This document shows, in pieces, positions 22,940 to 34,805 of a stretch of DNA of 64,000 nt. Each line of letters opens with the position of its first letter. The first letter of the stretch is position 1. A program made the translations under genes and the position numbers. Source of the DNA: Anaeramoeba flamelloides. Its lineage: Eukaryota; Metamonada; Anaeramoebidae. The notes under the pieces were generated by a model, which saw only the letters and a list, made by a program, of their open reading frames with translations, did no database searches and had not been told where the DNA came from. The stretch covers positions 1,612,001 to 1,676,000 of the forward strand of contig JANTQA010000047.1 of the NCBI GenBank assembly GCA_027625915.1, read 5' to 3'.

Positions 22940-23500
22940 TCAAAAACTAATCAAACTGTGGTGCAAAATCGATTTCAAAAAACCAACAATGAAAACACAA
23001 TGCTAATTTTTTATTAAAAAACGCGAAAGTGTGACACTTTATTTCCAATTTGAATGGTTATGAATTTTAAAATTGAATACAATGGTATTAATTTTGAAAT
23101 GTCTCTCTTTGGCGCTTTTTCAGATCTTGAAGATTGTTTTTCATTTTTTTTTATTCTCAAATAAGTTATTTTTTTCTCAAGTATGTTACAGTATACTTAT
23201 TTTTTCAAATATAGAGGGTTTCTAAATAACTACAAATTAGTTTAAATTAAATTTATTTGTTCACCTATAGAAAATAATAATTCAAATAGAAGAAATTTGA
23301 TCTTTTGTAAATATTTAATAACGAAAAAATGAGTGTTTTTCAAACTAAAAATAGAGACACCATGTTTAAACTTATGTAAACATTTTAAAAAAAACAATAC
23401 AAAAAGTTTTCCAAAGTATCTTTAGATTCATAAATAAACTTCTATATAGCTTTTTTTTGTGATCCAAAAAAAAAAAAAAAAAAATATTATTTTCTCAAGA
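22940..23500 (+). repeat. degenerate dispersed repeat, copy 1 of 3
   Basis: Shares ordered motifs with 42840-43460 and 59290-60020: AATTTTGAAATGTCTCTCTT, then a GCGCTTTTTCAGATCTTGAA-like box, T-rich spacers, and TTTTTTCTCAAGTATGTTAC. There is no coding content and no clear ends. Confidence 0.6.
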
Positions 23501-23975
23501 ATTTTTTTTTTTTAAAAAATGGAATCTTAATTTTATTTATAATACAAATATTAATTAATGAGTGGATCTCAAAAGTTCACTATTATCAATTCAATATAAT
23601 TTAACTTAATGATAATACGAAAAATATACACTTTTTAACAATCAATAATATTTTTCCGAATACTGATTCCATTTTTAATTTTACTCGAAATAAAAATATA
23701 AATTTAATACAATAAAGCATCTGCAACAGATACAATAAAAAAAATAATGAAAAAACTTGTTCAATAAAATGATAAATTAACTCTTTTTTTAATATTCATT
23801 AAATTTACAGATATTATGTGTAAGTTTTTTGTTGTGTTTCTTGATTTTATTTCCATTTTATTGCCACTTTTAACTTTTTTATGTTTTTTTTTTTTTTTTT
23901 TTTATTTAAAAAAAAAACCACAAAAAAAAAAAAAAAAAAAAAAAAAATAAAAAAAAAACAAAAATCAAAAAAGAA
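23501..23975. other. upstream region of the TRIM-like gene
   Basis: Contains a long T run (from 23887) directly followed by a long A run up to 23959, just before the start codon at 23976. Such T/A tracts are common before start codons in AT-rich protists. No other structure was seen. Confidence 0.5.
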
Positions 23976-25181
23976 ATGAAAAACAATAAATGTCAAAAGC
24001 ATCACAAAGAATATTTACCATTGTATTGTCAAGAAGAAAATAAATTGATTTGTTCTGAATGTCATCTTACTTGTGAGGATAAAAAGCATAAGTTTATTTC
24101 TCTTGATAAATTTTCAAAACAGATATTAGAAAAAATAACAGAAATGCTAAATAAAATCCAAAAGGAAGAAAAACAGAACAAAGAAACGATTCAAAAAACA
24201 AAAGAAAAAAAGAAACTTTTTATAAAAGAAATCAACGAATTATGCCATAAAATCGAACAAGATTCAGATTTATTAAAACAAAAAATTAAAGAATCAAAAA
24301 AAAAGTATTTTCAATTCTTGCGAAATATTGAAAAAATGATTACTTATAAATTTGAGAGAATAATTCAAAAAAAGCAAATAGCGAAAACAATAAACAAAGA
24401 AAATACGGAAATTATTAAACAAATAAAAATATTAAATACACAAGATAAAAAAATTGAAATAATACAGAAATATGAACAAGTAATAAAAAAAGAAGAAGAA
24501 AAAGAAAAGGAGATTTTGCAAAAATTCTCAAAATCAAACATAGCCTTCCAAATAAACACCACAATTGATGGATCAGAATCAGAATCAGAATCAGAATCAG
24601 AATCAGAATCATTGACATCAGAAGATGAAAACATTCATAAATTAACAAAAGAGCAATTCGACACTGGAATGAATTATAGGAATCTATTAAAATTGAGAAA
24701 AGGGAATAAAACTGCTTGGAACCCTTCCTCTAAATCGGAGGGAATCATTTGCGGTAAAACTACATTTTCAACTGGAAAACATAAAATACAAATCAAAATA
24801 GACCAATTCCCAAATATTCAAGATGAAGACAATACAATTTATTTGGGAGTGATCAAGACTGAAAACAGAAAGAATTTAATTCAAAATAAAAATATGGAAG
24901 GGACTTATTATTTTAAAGCAGAATGGAAGCTGAAACTTAGAAGTTTAAGAACCAAAGAAGAAGACAAAAAAGAAACGAGTAAAAAATATCATAAAAATAT
25001 AAAATTAAAAGAAAATGATATTTTTGAGATTTTTTTAGATATGGATGAAAAAAATATTTCATTCAAAATCAATGGAAATAATCTTGGCGTTGCTTGGAAA
25101 AATTTACCTAAAAATGTTAATTTTTTTGCCTTTTTAGAATGGAACGAAGGAAAAAAAAAAAATACAATTACTTTTATTTAA
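23976..25181 (+). CDS. TRIM-like protein: B-box, coiled coil, SPRY
   Basis: Single exon, 401 residues. The N-terminus is a B-box type 2 finger (CQKHHKEYLPLYC, then CSECHLTCEDKKH), followed by about 150 residues of Lys/Glu-rich coiled coil, an (SE)n spacer at about residues 200-213, then a SPRY/B30.2-like C-terminal domain. SPRY-like features are GMNYRNLLKLRKG, SEGIICGKTTFSTGKHKIQI, YLGVIK and the last strands ISFKINGNNLGVAW and FFAFLEWN. There is no RING, so ubiquitin-ligase activity is not expected from this chain alone. B-box/SPRY proteins usually bind other proteins. The start is the first Met, right after an A tract. The gene looks complete and intact. Confidence 0.88.
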   Translation: MKNNKCQKHHKEYLPLYCQEENKLICSECHLTCEDKKHKFISLDKFSKQILEKITEMLNKIQKEEKQNKETIQKTKEKKKLFIKEINELCHKIEQDSDLLKQKIKESKKKYFQFLRNIEKMITYKFERIIQKKQIAKTINKENTEIIKQIKILNTQDKKIEIIQKYEQVIKKEEEKEKEILQKFSKSNIAFQINTTIDGSESESESESESESLTSEDENIHKLTKEQFDTGMNYRNLLKLRKGNKTAWNPSSKSEGIICGKTTFSTGKHKIQIKIDQFPNIQDEDNTIYLGVIKTENRKNLIQNKNMEGTYYFKAEWKLKLRSLRTKEEDKKETSKKYHKNIKLKENDIFEIFLDMDEKNISFKINGNNLGVAWKNLPKNVNFFAFLEWNEGKKKNTITFI

Positions 25182-25479
25182 ATAGTTATACTTGCACAAT
25201 TTTTTTATTATTTCCTTATTGATTTTCATACTTTTTTTTTATCTTTTTTCTTAAAATATCTAATTTTTATTCTATTTTATTACTTTTATTTAAACAAAAA
25301 ACAGTTATTTTCTTGTTTTTATTGAATATTTCATTACTAAAATTTCAAAGATCATTTTTTTCGACTTATTCCCCTTCCTTCTTTTTTTACTTTCTATTAC
25401 TCCCAGTTAAATTATGTATGTGTTAAGATCGAAATTTTTTCTTCTTTTTATAAACGAAAATCCAAAATTTTCGATACAG
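25182..25479. other. 3' flank of TRIM-like gene
   Basis: T-rich downstream sequence that probably contains the polyadenylation site. Nothing else is visible. Confidence 0.4.
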
Positions 25480-25995
25480 TTTAAATGGTTGAAATAAAAA
25501 TAATATTACACTTTACATCCAATTGGGAAGAATTGTGATTTGACAAACTATATTTCATTTTTTGTATTTTTTTGTTTTGTTTTCATTTCCTTTGTAGTAA
25601 CGGAATCTATTTCGTTAGATCTTGAAATTTTTTTAAATAATTTGGTCTATAGAAGATCAAAGTCGAGTTTAGTTAAAGAGAAAAAACACATACAATGAGT
25701 TAATGGAATCTTACCATTTGATCAGATCAATTATTCCTTATAGAATTTATACAAATTTACCAATATTTTTTTTTTTTTAAACTCTCGAAAATTGTCAAAA
25801 TACACTTGATTTATTAGTATTGATAATTTTTTATTTTTTTTACTAAGTATGATAATTTATTAAGACTCCAATTAGTGAATCCTTCAAATTTGGTATTTCT
25901 TTAGAATTTATTATATAATGTTTTTGATTTCAAATTTCAAATTTTGGTGTGTTAAATATTGAATTGGAGTTTTAATACACACAAAAAAACGTATT
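25480..25995 (-). mobile_element. degenerate Tc1-like non-autonomous element (TTTGGACACA family)
   Basis: Reversed relative to 28431-28965. GTTTTGTTTTCATTTCCTTT is followed by a CGGAATCTATTTCGTTAGATC-like stretch, then CCATTTGATCAGATCAAT and AATTTACCAATA, mirroring the order in the better copies. The ends are too worn to define. Confidence 0.6.
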
Positions 25996-27582
25996 GTGGA
26001 TCAGAAAAATTGAAAAAAGTAAAAATATACTATATAATAAAGAAAAAAAATTTTCTAATCAAAGTTCTGTTTCCTAAAACAAATGTTTTTTCAGAAAATG
26101 AAATAAAATAAATAGTATTTGTGAATATATGTAGCAATCATTTAATTCTAATCAGTATCAGAATCTATTTTTAAAAAATATTTTTGATAATGAAAAGCAT
26201 GTAATCTTGGATTACTGTCGGAAAATATCTCTTTACTTCTAAGAAAAGTTATATTAAAATAACTTAAACTATCTACCAATTTAATCAAACAATTAATATA
26301 TTAAAATATTTTCTCATATAAAATCTATTAATAATCTTTCACAATCCAAATGTCATTTTTACGCAATAACACAAAACACATCACTTCCAAGAAAAATAAT
26401 TTATTTTATCAAAGATAAGTGTTTACTCCGTAACTAGTACTTCATTTATAACCAGATATATTTTCTAATTAATAGTATTAAAGTATTTCAGTTTTCTATG
26501 AAAAATTAAGGCTATTTTTTTAATCTTGTTCAGTTTAGTTTGTTTCTTATTCATAATTAGTTTTTTTTTTATAAACAATAAATATTTTTGGATTTGTGAA
26601 AAGGTTGAGTTATGAAAAAATGTTATGAAAAAAATAGAATTTAACTTTATTTATTGAAATTTTTTAAGAAAAACTCTTGGACTTTTGAATCAAAAAGATA
26701 AAATTATCAAATCAAATATTCTCAAAAATTGAAAACTCAATGTTTAAATAAGAAACCTATTTTGGGATGGGAAAAAAAATATATTTCAAAAAAAATACCA
26801 GATAATTATATAATATTTGTATTAGATATACATTTTACCAGTTTTTTAGAACACCAAGAATTTTAAAAAGTAAAATGAAATTTTATTCTTAGTCCAATAA
26901 GGGTCTAAAGAGATAAGAACTAAATTTTGATATTGCTTAAAAGTCCTCGAAATTTCTTTTATAACTTGAAACAGAAATAATAATGAAATAATATTATATA
27001 ATCAATTTCCAAGAAAGGAGGTAAATGTATTTTAAATTATATCTATTAAACTCAATCTTCAAAAAAGTATTTAAATATACAAAAAAATTAACTACCATTT
27101 ATCGATTATTGATAATAATTCAATTTATTTCTTAGTATTGTTTTAAAAAATTAAAATATTAAATTTTAAGATCTTGATTATATCTGATATTTTTTAATGC
27201 TGAAAATTGATTTTTATTATTTTCTTTTTGATTGAAAAAATCGTTTACATAACTTGTTTAATCTCAAGATATTTTCAAATAGAATTGAAAACATATAAAT
27301 ACATTTTATTGTTTAAAAAATAATTTGCACCCTTTCCATATTTCCATTTTTTATCGAAATTGTGTGTTACATTGTTTTTTCTAAAAAAAGTGTATTTTTT
27401 TTTTTTTTACATTTTTTGGAAATATTTTTAGCAAATATATTTTGAAATAAATACCTTAGTCATTGGAATCAATCGGTATTAATATTATACTTAATTTGGT
27501 ATTATCAATTATCGAATAACTCCACTAACAAAGATGATTTTTTATGAAATTTAAAAAAAAACAGCCACACTTTTTTTGGAAA
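25996..27582. other. intergenic, no gene seen
   Basis: 1.6 kb of AT-rich DNA with no open frame of note, no inverted ends and no match to other repeats that I could find. Confidence 0.5.
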
Positions 27583-28289
27583 TAAACTATTTTTCAGTCA
27601 AAGGGGCCCAGTTGTAATGGTATAATACACGTGTTTAAAGGGTTTGCATAGATATTAGAAGAAAAATTTTATTTTGGAAATTTTTAAAATTAAAATCATT
27701 TTTTCACATTTCTACACATTTTTGTTTTTTTTTTTCGCTTTTTTTTTAAAAACGTCATTCATTTGCAAAAAATTTTTTATTGCAAGATCAATAGTCACTT
27801 GGTCAAAACTTGTTAGTCTAATGTCATTGAAACCATGTAAAGATTGTTGAGAAATCATATTGATTTCTATTGGAATTCAATTTGATCTTTTGATCTTGAT
27901 ATTTGTTTAATAAATGTGAAAAATTTTCACTTCATTTTCATTTCCTTTTTCAAATAGAGACAACAAATACCAACAAACTTTGTTTGAGGGCTTAATTTCT
28001 AAAAGAAAAGTATAGAGAAATGGAGTGAAAAATGTTTGATATTTATTATTCAAATACCAGTAGAAGTTCAAAACAAACATCGTTGTTTTTCTCAATGGGG
28101 CACTAAGAATTTGAGTTTTTCAATTTTTAAGAAAAGCTATTGATTTATTAATATTCTTTCAGACATGTATCAACATTTCTTTGAGGTGTATTATTCTCTT
28201 TATTTCTTATTTGTTCTTCAAAGGTCAATTATATAAAATAATTGATATTTGAAAAAAACGTTGGGCCCCTTTGATTGAAACAGAGTTTA
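27583..28289 (+). mobile_element. ~700-bp TA-flanked MITE (GGGGCC-end family), copy 2, best preserved
   Basis: TA then AACTATTTTTCAGTCAAAGG at the left. The right edge, GGGCCCCTTTGATTGAAACA then GAGTTTA, is its inverse with few changes: about 25 bp of inverted end. 707 bp, non-coding. Same internal order as the copies at 21094, 35822 (reversed), 46642 (reversed, shortened) and 58165. Confidence 0.9.
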
Positions 28290-28430
28290 CCTTGAATTAT
28301 TAAAAGTTAATTATTTTGTCCTTAATTTACAATTCGTTAGAAAAAAATACCCACTTTTAAAAAATTAAATTTGAATCCTTGTGAGTTATAAAAAAAATGA
28401 AAAAAAAAAAATCTGTTTAAAAACTATTTA

Positions 28431-28965
28431 TATAAACCCCGTTCCAAAAATTTGGACACACCCAAAATCAAAAATAGGCAAAAAAAAACCCAATTTATTA
28501 TATTTTCCCAAACTTAATATAAAACTACATTTAAGTAACAAGGTATTAATGTTTTTATAAGTAATAATTTTCAGCCAAATAAAGAAAAAAATTTAAAACT
28601 CAAAAATAAAAACAGGTGTGTCCAAAATAATGAAACGAGCGGAACAAAAAATGTATTACTAAATTTGTTGAAATTTCACCAACAATTGTTGATCGATCAA
28701 ATGATAAGATACCATCTACCAATTGTATTTGATTTTCCAATTTAAAAAAATCAACACTAACCTTCTATCAACCATTGAAAAAAAATTTCGAGATCTAACA
28801 AAACAGATTAAGTAACTGCAAAAAAGGAAATGAAAACAAAACAAAAAAGACAAAAAATGAAATTGTTTGTAAAATCAAAATTCTTTCCAATTTGAATTTA
28901 AAGTACAGTAATGATGTTCGTTCCACTGTTTAAACTGTGTCCAAATTTTTGGAATCTAGTTTATA
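28431..28965 (+). mobile_element. Tc1-like non-autonomous element, best copy
   Basis: The ends are TATAAACCCCGTTCC followed by AAAAATTTGGACACACCC, and at the right TGTGTCCAAATTTTTGGAA then TCTAGTTTATA: inverted ends of about 30 bp bounded by TA. The TTTGGACACACC string is typical of Tc1-like ends. 535 bp; interior shared with 35283-36616, 42120-42650 and reversed copies at 25480 and 47860. No transposase. Confidence 0.88.
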
Positions 28966-30699
28966 TTCTTCTACTTAAAAAGCTTTTTATGTTTCTCAAT
29001 TATTTGGAAAGTATCATATTGGGTTTTATTTTTTTCTTTTAAATTTAGTAATTTTGGAAACTCAGAAATTTATGAATAATCAAAAATTTCAAAAATCTAA
29101 CACTATTCAATCAGAACGTTACAATTTATGAATTTACTTTATTTTGTAATTTGAATTTAATTCTTAAAAAATAATTTAAAAAATAATCAGTTTAATTGTC
29201 TAAAATACCCTAGTGATGGATTATAAAAACATGATTTGAATGTCTTTTAATGTATTATTGAAGAGAGAAAATTATATTTCTCCTGTGTTCCATGAATTCT
29301 CGAATTTTTTCATAGATCTTTTATACAAAAATCACAAATTTTTTTTATCATTTATAAAAACGATAATTTTAATAAAAAAAAAACAATTAAAAAAATTTAA
29401 AAAAAATGATAATAGAGTTGAAACAAAATTATGAATAAAATTTGATAAATTTTGATAAATTTTGATAAATTTTTAATACTATTTAAGTAAGATGTTTAAA
29501 ATCAATATTATAATTGAATAAATTCTCTTTTATATGCTAGTTTCTATATTTAAATAAGTTTTATAATTTGGGTATATTATTAAATGAGAAAATTAGTCAA
29601 ATTAAACTTTTTTGTATTTTTGAAGAGTTTCTTGATTATTTTCATATTTGGTATGAAAGTTTTTAATGGTTTTTAATAAATATGGGAGAAAAAAATCAAA
29701 AAGATAATTTTCAGATTGGTCGTGTTTTATTACTTGTATTGTAGAAAATTCGAAATTTTGAAATCATCAAATCTAAATAATTTTTCCAAAATTTGTTCAA
29801 AACACAATTTTAATGAACAAACTTATTTTGGAAAATTTGAACTCCTAGAAACAAGTTTCATAAGTCTAATTATTCTCTTAATTATTTTTTTTTGTCGTAA
29901 AATTCCTTAGCCAAAATCTCTTCAAACCTAACAGATCCTAACATCCAAAGCCTAATCTATAACGGTCATTAACCTACTCTAGTATACCTTTAACCTAGAC
30001 GTAAAGCGGGGTTTAAATACATATCACCATTATACATCAATAGAATTGACTGTTTTGAAAAAAAATTTGTATGTTTTTTTTAAAAAAAGAATAGATATCA
30101 ATTTATTAATGATTAAAAAAAATCACAATATTAAATTAGAATATTATTCAAAATAAAATTAATTTTTGACCTCTAATAATCAGTGAAATTTTTAGGGTTA
30201 GAAAACTTAAGGTAATAAAGAAAAAATGAAAATAAAAAAATAGAAAATAAAAAAAGTCCTAAAATAGTAAAAAAATATACAAATTCGGGTACATAGTTAC
30301 CCCACTTTTTGGAGTCGTGGTATATCAATTTATTAATCACAGTTTGTGGAATATTATTATTAATAATCTTTCTATCCGGTTTTTACTCCTCCAGTTTCAG
30401 GATATATATAATTTTTAATTTGGTCATGTAAATGATATAATATTTTTTTACTTTAATGTTTTAATTATTTTTCTTCTTCTCTTTTTTTTATTTAGTAAAT
30501 TTTCTTTGATTACTCCTTTCTCACAATAAATAAACGATAAATAAATAAATCAGTGAAATTTTTCAACAGATAATAAAATAAAATCTCAAAATTACTTTTA
30601 ATATTCAGTTTGTTTTTTATTTTTTTTAAATATTTCAAAAGGGATTTTAATTGAAAATTCTCCAATTTTCCTTTGATTTTTTAGAACTAATTTTTTTTG
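28966..30699. other. intergenic, no gene seen; includes a low-G stretch
   Basis: Short open stretches (29240-29434, 29716-29910) have no domains. From about 29910 to 30010 the plus strand is nearly free of G and rich in CCTAAC-like words, unlike the surroundings. 29440-29475 has a short tandem TTTGATAAA repeat. Confidence 0.5.
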
Positions 30700-31610
30700 T
30701 ATATTACCATTAGGAAGTGAAAAGAAAATTATGATTCTTTATCAAAATTTCTAAAAAAAAAGTTTAGAAATTAAGTGACTGTCTTAGAGTTCCTAGGTTT
30801 TTTTGAGGTATTCTGTTTTATTTATAAAGTGTATTAGGTTTTGGAGAACCGGTATGGGTAAGTGGAAAGAGAACCGGTATGGGTAAGTGGAAACACAACC
30901 CAGTGTACAATCTGAAGGCCGGGGTTCTATTCCCTTAACCATTATTTCTTATTGTTTACCATTTTCTCAAATATCCACCACGGTGTAATTTTAATTAAAA
31001 ATCGGGCTTATGCTTCTTAGAACCACTAATTCTTTGAGGAAATCGTTTGACCGAATTGAATCTTTTTGACTATTATAAAAATCGAACCTGAACGGAATTG
31101 GAACAAAATCCGTCTCAATTTATGGAGCGGATCCGATTTTTGGGAGAAATGACCAGCTCTCACTTGGTTCAACAATATCTCTAATTCAAATTAGGGATTC
31201 GGGCAAACAGGTGGACTTTTAGTACCCACTCTTTAATGGAAAAAAAAAAGTGTATTAGGTTTTTTTGAGGTATTATATTTTATTTCTGAAGTGTTCTAGG
31301 TTTTTTTTACTTTTTGAAATAAAGAGAAAATTTTAATAAATTTTCGGTTTCTTTCTAAAAGTAAAAAAAACCTAAAGAAAATCAATCAATTTTCCAAATA
31401 AATAGAAAACTCAAAAAAACCTTACTAAAATCTATTGATTTTACAAATAAAACAGAAAACCCAAGAAAACCATACGGTACTTTTCCAGAATTCAAAAAAA
31501 TAGAGAAAAATCAAAGATTTTTATATAATTCTTTTAAATTAAAAAAAAAACCAATGGCGCACAAGAGAAAAGTAAATTTCTCTCTTCAAAAATAAAATAA
31601 ATAAATAAAT
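30700..31610 (+). mobile_element. LINE 3' tail split by a SINE-bearing insertion
   Basis: 30700-30772 (ACCATTAGGAAGTGAAAAG..GATTCTTTATCAAAATTTCT) matches the LINE 3' end at 16218-16290. The match resumes at about 31556 with GCGCACAAGAGAAAAGTAAA, the stem-loop and TCTTCAAAAATAAAATAAAT. The 780 bp between are foreign to the LINE and contain the SINE at 30843-31246. Confidence 0.8.
30843..31246 (+). mobile_element. tRNA-like SINE with 17-bp target duplication
   Basis: Flanked by the exact direct repeat AAAGTGTATTAGGTTTT at 30826-30842 and 31247-31263. The head has an A-box-like TGGGTAAGTGG, in a 21-24-bp tandem duplication, and about 45 bp on a B-box-like GGTTCTATTCC. The body (GTGTAATTTTAATTAAAAAT, TAATTCAAATTAGGGATT) recurs at 52370-53035. 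The 3' end is A-rich (TGGAAAAAAAAA). A promoter-like head, A-tail and target duplication together are the marks of a SINE. The parental tRNA is not identified. Confidence 0.88.
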
Positions 31611-32982
31611 TGAACTAATTTTTTTTTGAGGTGTTTCAACGTAGGCATCCCAAGATAAATTTTCATAAAGAATAACACATTTCAATTTTTGTGGGGTTTA
31701 TTATGTTTTTAACTCCGTAACCAACAAAATCTAAAATAAAACTAAAAAAAAAAATTTATATTTTTTGAATAGAATTCAAATTATTTTTATCTATGATTTT
31801 TATTAAGGATTTTTACAACTAGGTCCAACAAATTAAAGTTAATTAATTTTGTCTTTCTACAAGTAATTTATCTGTTTTTAAATCATTATTATTTCTAAAT
31901 AGAACATTTTTCAAATAAAGTGAAATATTTATTTTGTAAATAATATTATTCAATTGAAAAAAAAACCACCAATAAAAAAGATCTAATATATAATAAATCA
32001 CTACAAGGAAAAAAAAAAATTTTCAGAGCTAGTTTTTAACTTTTTCAAACACACATATTATGTGCTATAAAAATTTCTATTTTAAAATTATCTGCACCCA
32101 AAAAATAAAAAAAAAAAAATGAAAAATGAAAAAAGCTTACTATAAAAAAAATTTTTCATACTAAAATTTTTAATAGTAATTTTTTTTTTTACTGAGATGT
32201 TTTTTTTTTTTTTGATTTAAAATCAATTTTTATGATTTTTTTATAAAAGTTTAGGTTAAATATACTGAGTTTAAGTGGAAATAAATTTGTTTAAAGAAAA
32301 ATTAAAAAAAAATAAAATTAATGAATTTTTTTTGAATTTTTGAATTTTTGAACTTTTTTTTGAAAAATTCAAAAATTTTATTAATATTATTTTTTTCAAT
32401 GATGGCACTTGAATATCCGTTCCCGGTTTTTAATCAATAAATACAACCAGGAAAATTCATTTTTCATCATAAAAAGTGATTTTAAAAAAAATTGATTTCA
32501 ACTTTTTATTTTTTTTTTTTAGTCGAAAAATCATGATTTTTCTACTAAAAAAAAATGATTCAGACTTCTACACCTTTTACAGATAAAATTTCAAGAATTA
32601 GAGACCTGAGCCGAAGAAAAAAGAGTTTTATTAGAGTTAAATTTTCATTTTTTCAATTTTATTTTGAAAATCGCAAGAATGCCTGGAGAGTTAAAAAAAA
32701 AAAAAAATTAAAATTAATTAAAAAAAAATCAGTTAATATGTATTGAACTACGACTTCAAAACAAAAAATTGTATAAAAAAATTTCTAAAAGATATTTAAA
32801 TATATATTTTTTAATATAAGTTTAAATCTAACCAAGTAAAAAAAAAATTAAAAAAATTAAAAAAAAAATTTTTTTTGGATTTTTTTATTTATTTATTTAA
32901 TTTACTGTTATATATATTAGTAAATTAAAACAAGGCCCAGATAAAAAAAAAATAAAACATTTTAAATAAGAATTAATTGTAT
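31611..32982. other. intergenic, no gene seen
   Basis: AT-rich DNA. A 63-codon open stretch at 32555-32746 is Lys-rich without a domain and is probably chance. Long A and T runs are frequent. Confidence 0.5.
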
Positions 32983-33184
32983 TACAGTCAGTTTCACTTT
33001 TAAGGCACAAACTTTCATCAGAAATTTAAGGCACAAAAAAAAATCTCAAATTAAGGTACAAAATTCAAATTCTAGTAAAATAAATTGTAAAAAAAATAAT
33101 TAAAAATTTTGTGCCTTAATTTGAGAATTTTTTGTGCCTTAAATTTCGTTGAAAGTTTGTGCCTTAAAAGTGAAACTGACTGTA
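32983..33184. mobile_element. palindromic TA MITE, copy B
   Basis: TA-CAGTCAGTTTCACTTTTAAG at the left and its inverse at the right, 202 bp, near-perfect palindrome. Its right TA abuts the start of the broken Tc1 element, TATAGTGGTTCCCAAAA. Confidence 0.93.
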
Positions 33185-34059
33185 TAGTGGTTCCCAAAAA
33201 AAATTGGCCAAAATTTGAGAAGATATTCTCAAAAAAAAAAATGTGAATTCATTAAAACTAATTAATTTTCAAAATTTAACAAATGAAATTTTATTTTCAT
33301 AAATTAATCATTTTATATAAGTTTTACTTAGTACAAAATTTCCATAAATAAAATGTCAAAAACAAAAAATCTTTCAATTGAGAAAAAATCCCAAATACTT
33401 ATTAAATTAAAAGAAGGGGTTTCAATTAAAAAATTATCAAGATAAAATAACATCGCAATCTAAACAATAAGAAATTGGTGTAAACAATAAGAAATTGGTG
33501 TAAACAATATGAACAAGGTTCATTACTAAGAAAAAATACAAGTGAACCAATATAAAAAAAAAATATTTTACTGATTTTGAAAAAGTTGAAAAATTAGAAA
33601 ATATTTTTGAAAGAAAATTGAAAAAAAACTGCAAATAATTTAGAAATAGAATGAATAAAAATATGTAATTGAAATTATCTTCACATAATATAAGACGATA
33701 CTGATTAGTAATATGTTGGTGGCAAGTTAAACCCTTAACTTTTTCATAGATTTCTGATGAAAACAAAAAGAAAAGTTGGGTATATAGAATACAGCATATA
33801 ATTTATAATTGGAAAAAAGTTATTTTATCAGATCAATCTAAAATAGAATTATTAAGAAATAATCCATGTGTTTATATTGAAAAAAAAAAAAAAAAAGAAG
33901 TATCAAAAAAAGAAAGATCATATAAGAATATTTCTATTATGGTTTGACATGGTATATTTTGGTGTTTGGAAATAGGGAATTTTTTCTATAAAAATTTCAA
34001 TAAAAACTCAAAATCCAAAACTAATTCTCAGGGTTGCACTTCACTTCTTGAACAATCAT
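33183..34059 (+). mobile_element. broken Tc1/mariner transposon with transposase remnant
   Basis: The left end TATAGTGGTTCCCAAAA resembles Tc1-like termini. From 33353 the frame gives MSKTKNLSIEKKSQILIKLK and EGVSIKKLSR, the N-terminal helix-turn-helix of Tc1 transposases, then a stop. Around 33808 NWKKVILSDQSKIELLRNN matches the catalytic segment W-x-x-V-I-F-S-D-E-S-K-F containing an Asp of the DDE triad. Downstream SIMV, a TGA, then HGIFW matches the IMVWG segment. Several stops and frame changes lie between. No right terminus is visible before MITE C. It is inactive. Confidence 0.83.
33474..33512 (+). repeat. 20-bp tandem repeat
   Basis: TAAACAATAAGAAATTGGTG occurs twice in tandem, followed by a partial third unit (TAAACAATATGAA). 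It lies within the broken Tc1 transposase region. Confidence 0.85.
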
Positions 34060-34260
34060 TACAGTCAGTTTCACTTTTAAGGTACAAACTTTGAAAGAAA
34101 TTTAAGGCACAAAAAAAAATCTCAAATTAAGGCACAACATTCAAATTCTAGTAAAATAATTTGTAAAAATTAAAATTCCAAATTTTGTGCCTTAATTTGA
34201 GAGTTTTGTGTGCCTTAAATTCCGTTGAAAGTTTGTGTCTTAAAAGTGAAACTGACTGTA
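34060..34260. mobile_element. palindromic TA MITE, copy C
   Basis: TA-bounded, 201 bp, left arm CAGTCAGTTTCACTTTTAAG and inverse right arm with a few changes. It sits at the right edge of the broken Tc1 element; the transposase reading does not continue beyond it. Confidence 0.93.
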
Positions 34261-34604
34261 ATTAATTTATTAATATTTAATACTTAATCAATTTATTTAT
34301 TAATATTTAATTGAATTAATTAAATAATTAATACTTAACGAATTAATTATTTAATTAATTTATTAAATAATTGAACAATAACCAACCAATTAATTAGTAA
34401 CTAACTAACTAATTAATAATTAATTAATTTATTCACAAATTAAAAATAAATTAATAATATATTAATATTTAAAATTTATTAAATTTATTAAATTTAATAA
34501 ATTATTTTAATTTAATACATTATTTGTTTTGTTAAATGAATTGATAAATAAAATAATTATTAAATTAATGAATGAATCAATAAAATTATAAATTTATAAA
34601 TAAA
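34261..34604. repeat. low-complexity TTAATTAA-type spacer
   Basis: Almost wholly built from TTAAT/ATTAA words, for example TTAATTAATTTATT and ACTAACTAACTAATTAAT. It lies between MITE copies C and D. No gene. Confidence 0.8.
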
Positions 34605-34805
34605 TACAGTCAGTTTCACTTTTAAGGCACAAACTTTCAACGAAATTTAAGGCACAAAAAAAATCTCAAATTAAGGCACAAAATTTGTAATTTTAATTTT
34701 TACAATTTATTTTTACTAGAATCTGAATTTTGTGCTTTAATTTGAGATTTTTTTGTGCCTTAAATTTCGTTGAAAGTTTGTGTCTTAAAAGTGAAACTGA
34801 CTGTA
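34605..34805. mobile_element. palindromic TA MITE, copy D
   Basis: TA-bounded, 201 bp. The short asymmetric centre is reversed relative to copies A-C, so the element sits in the opposite orientation. Confidence 0.93.

Noticed and set aside
30843-30945. A functional tRNA gene at the A-box/B-box motifs
   Set aside because: No cloverleaf can be drawn, and the flanking direct repeats and A-tail mark it as a SINE head.
33808-34010. TGA read as Trp (alternative genetic code), because TGA stands where Tc1 has Trp
   Set aside because: Host genes show no in-frame TGA, and this transposase copy has other stops; simple decay explains it.
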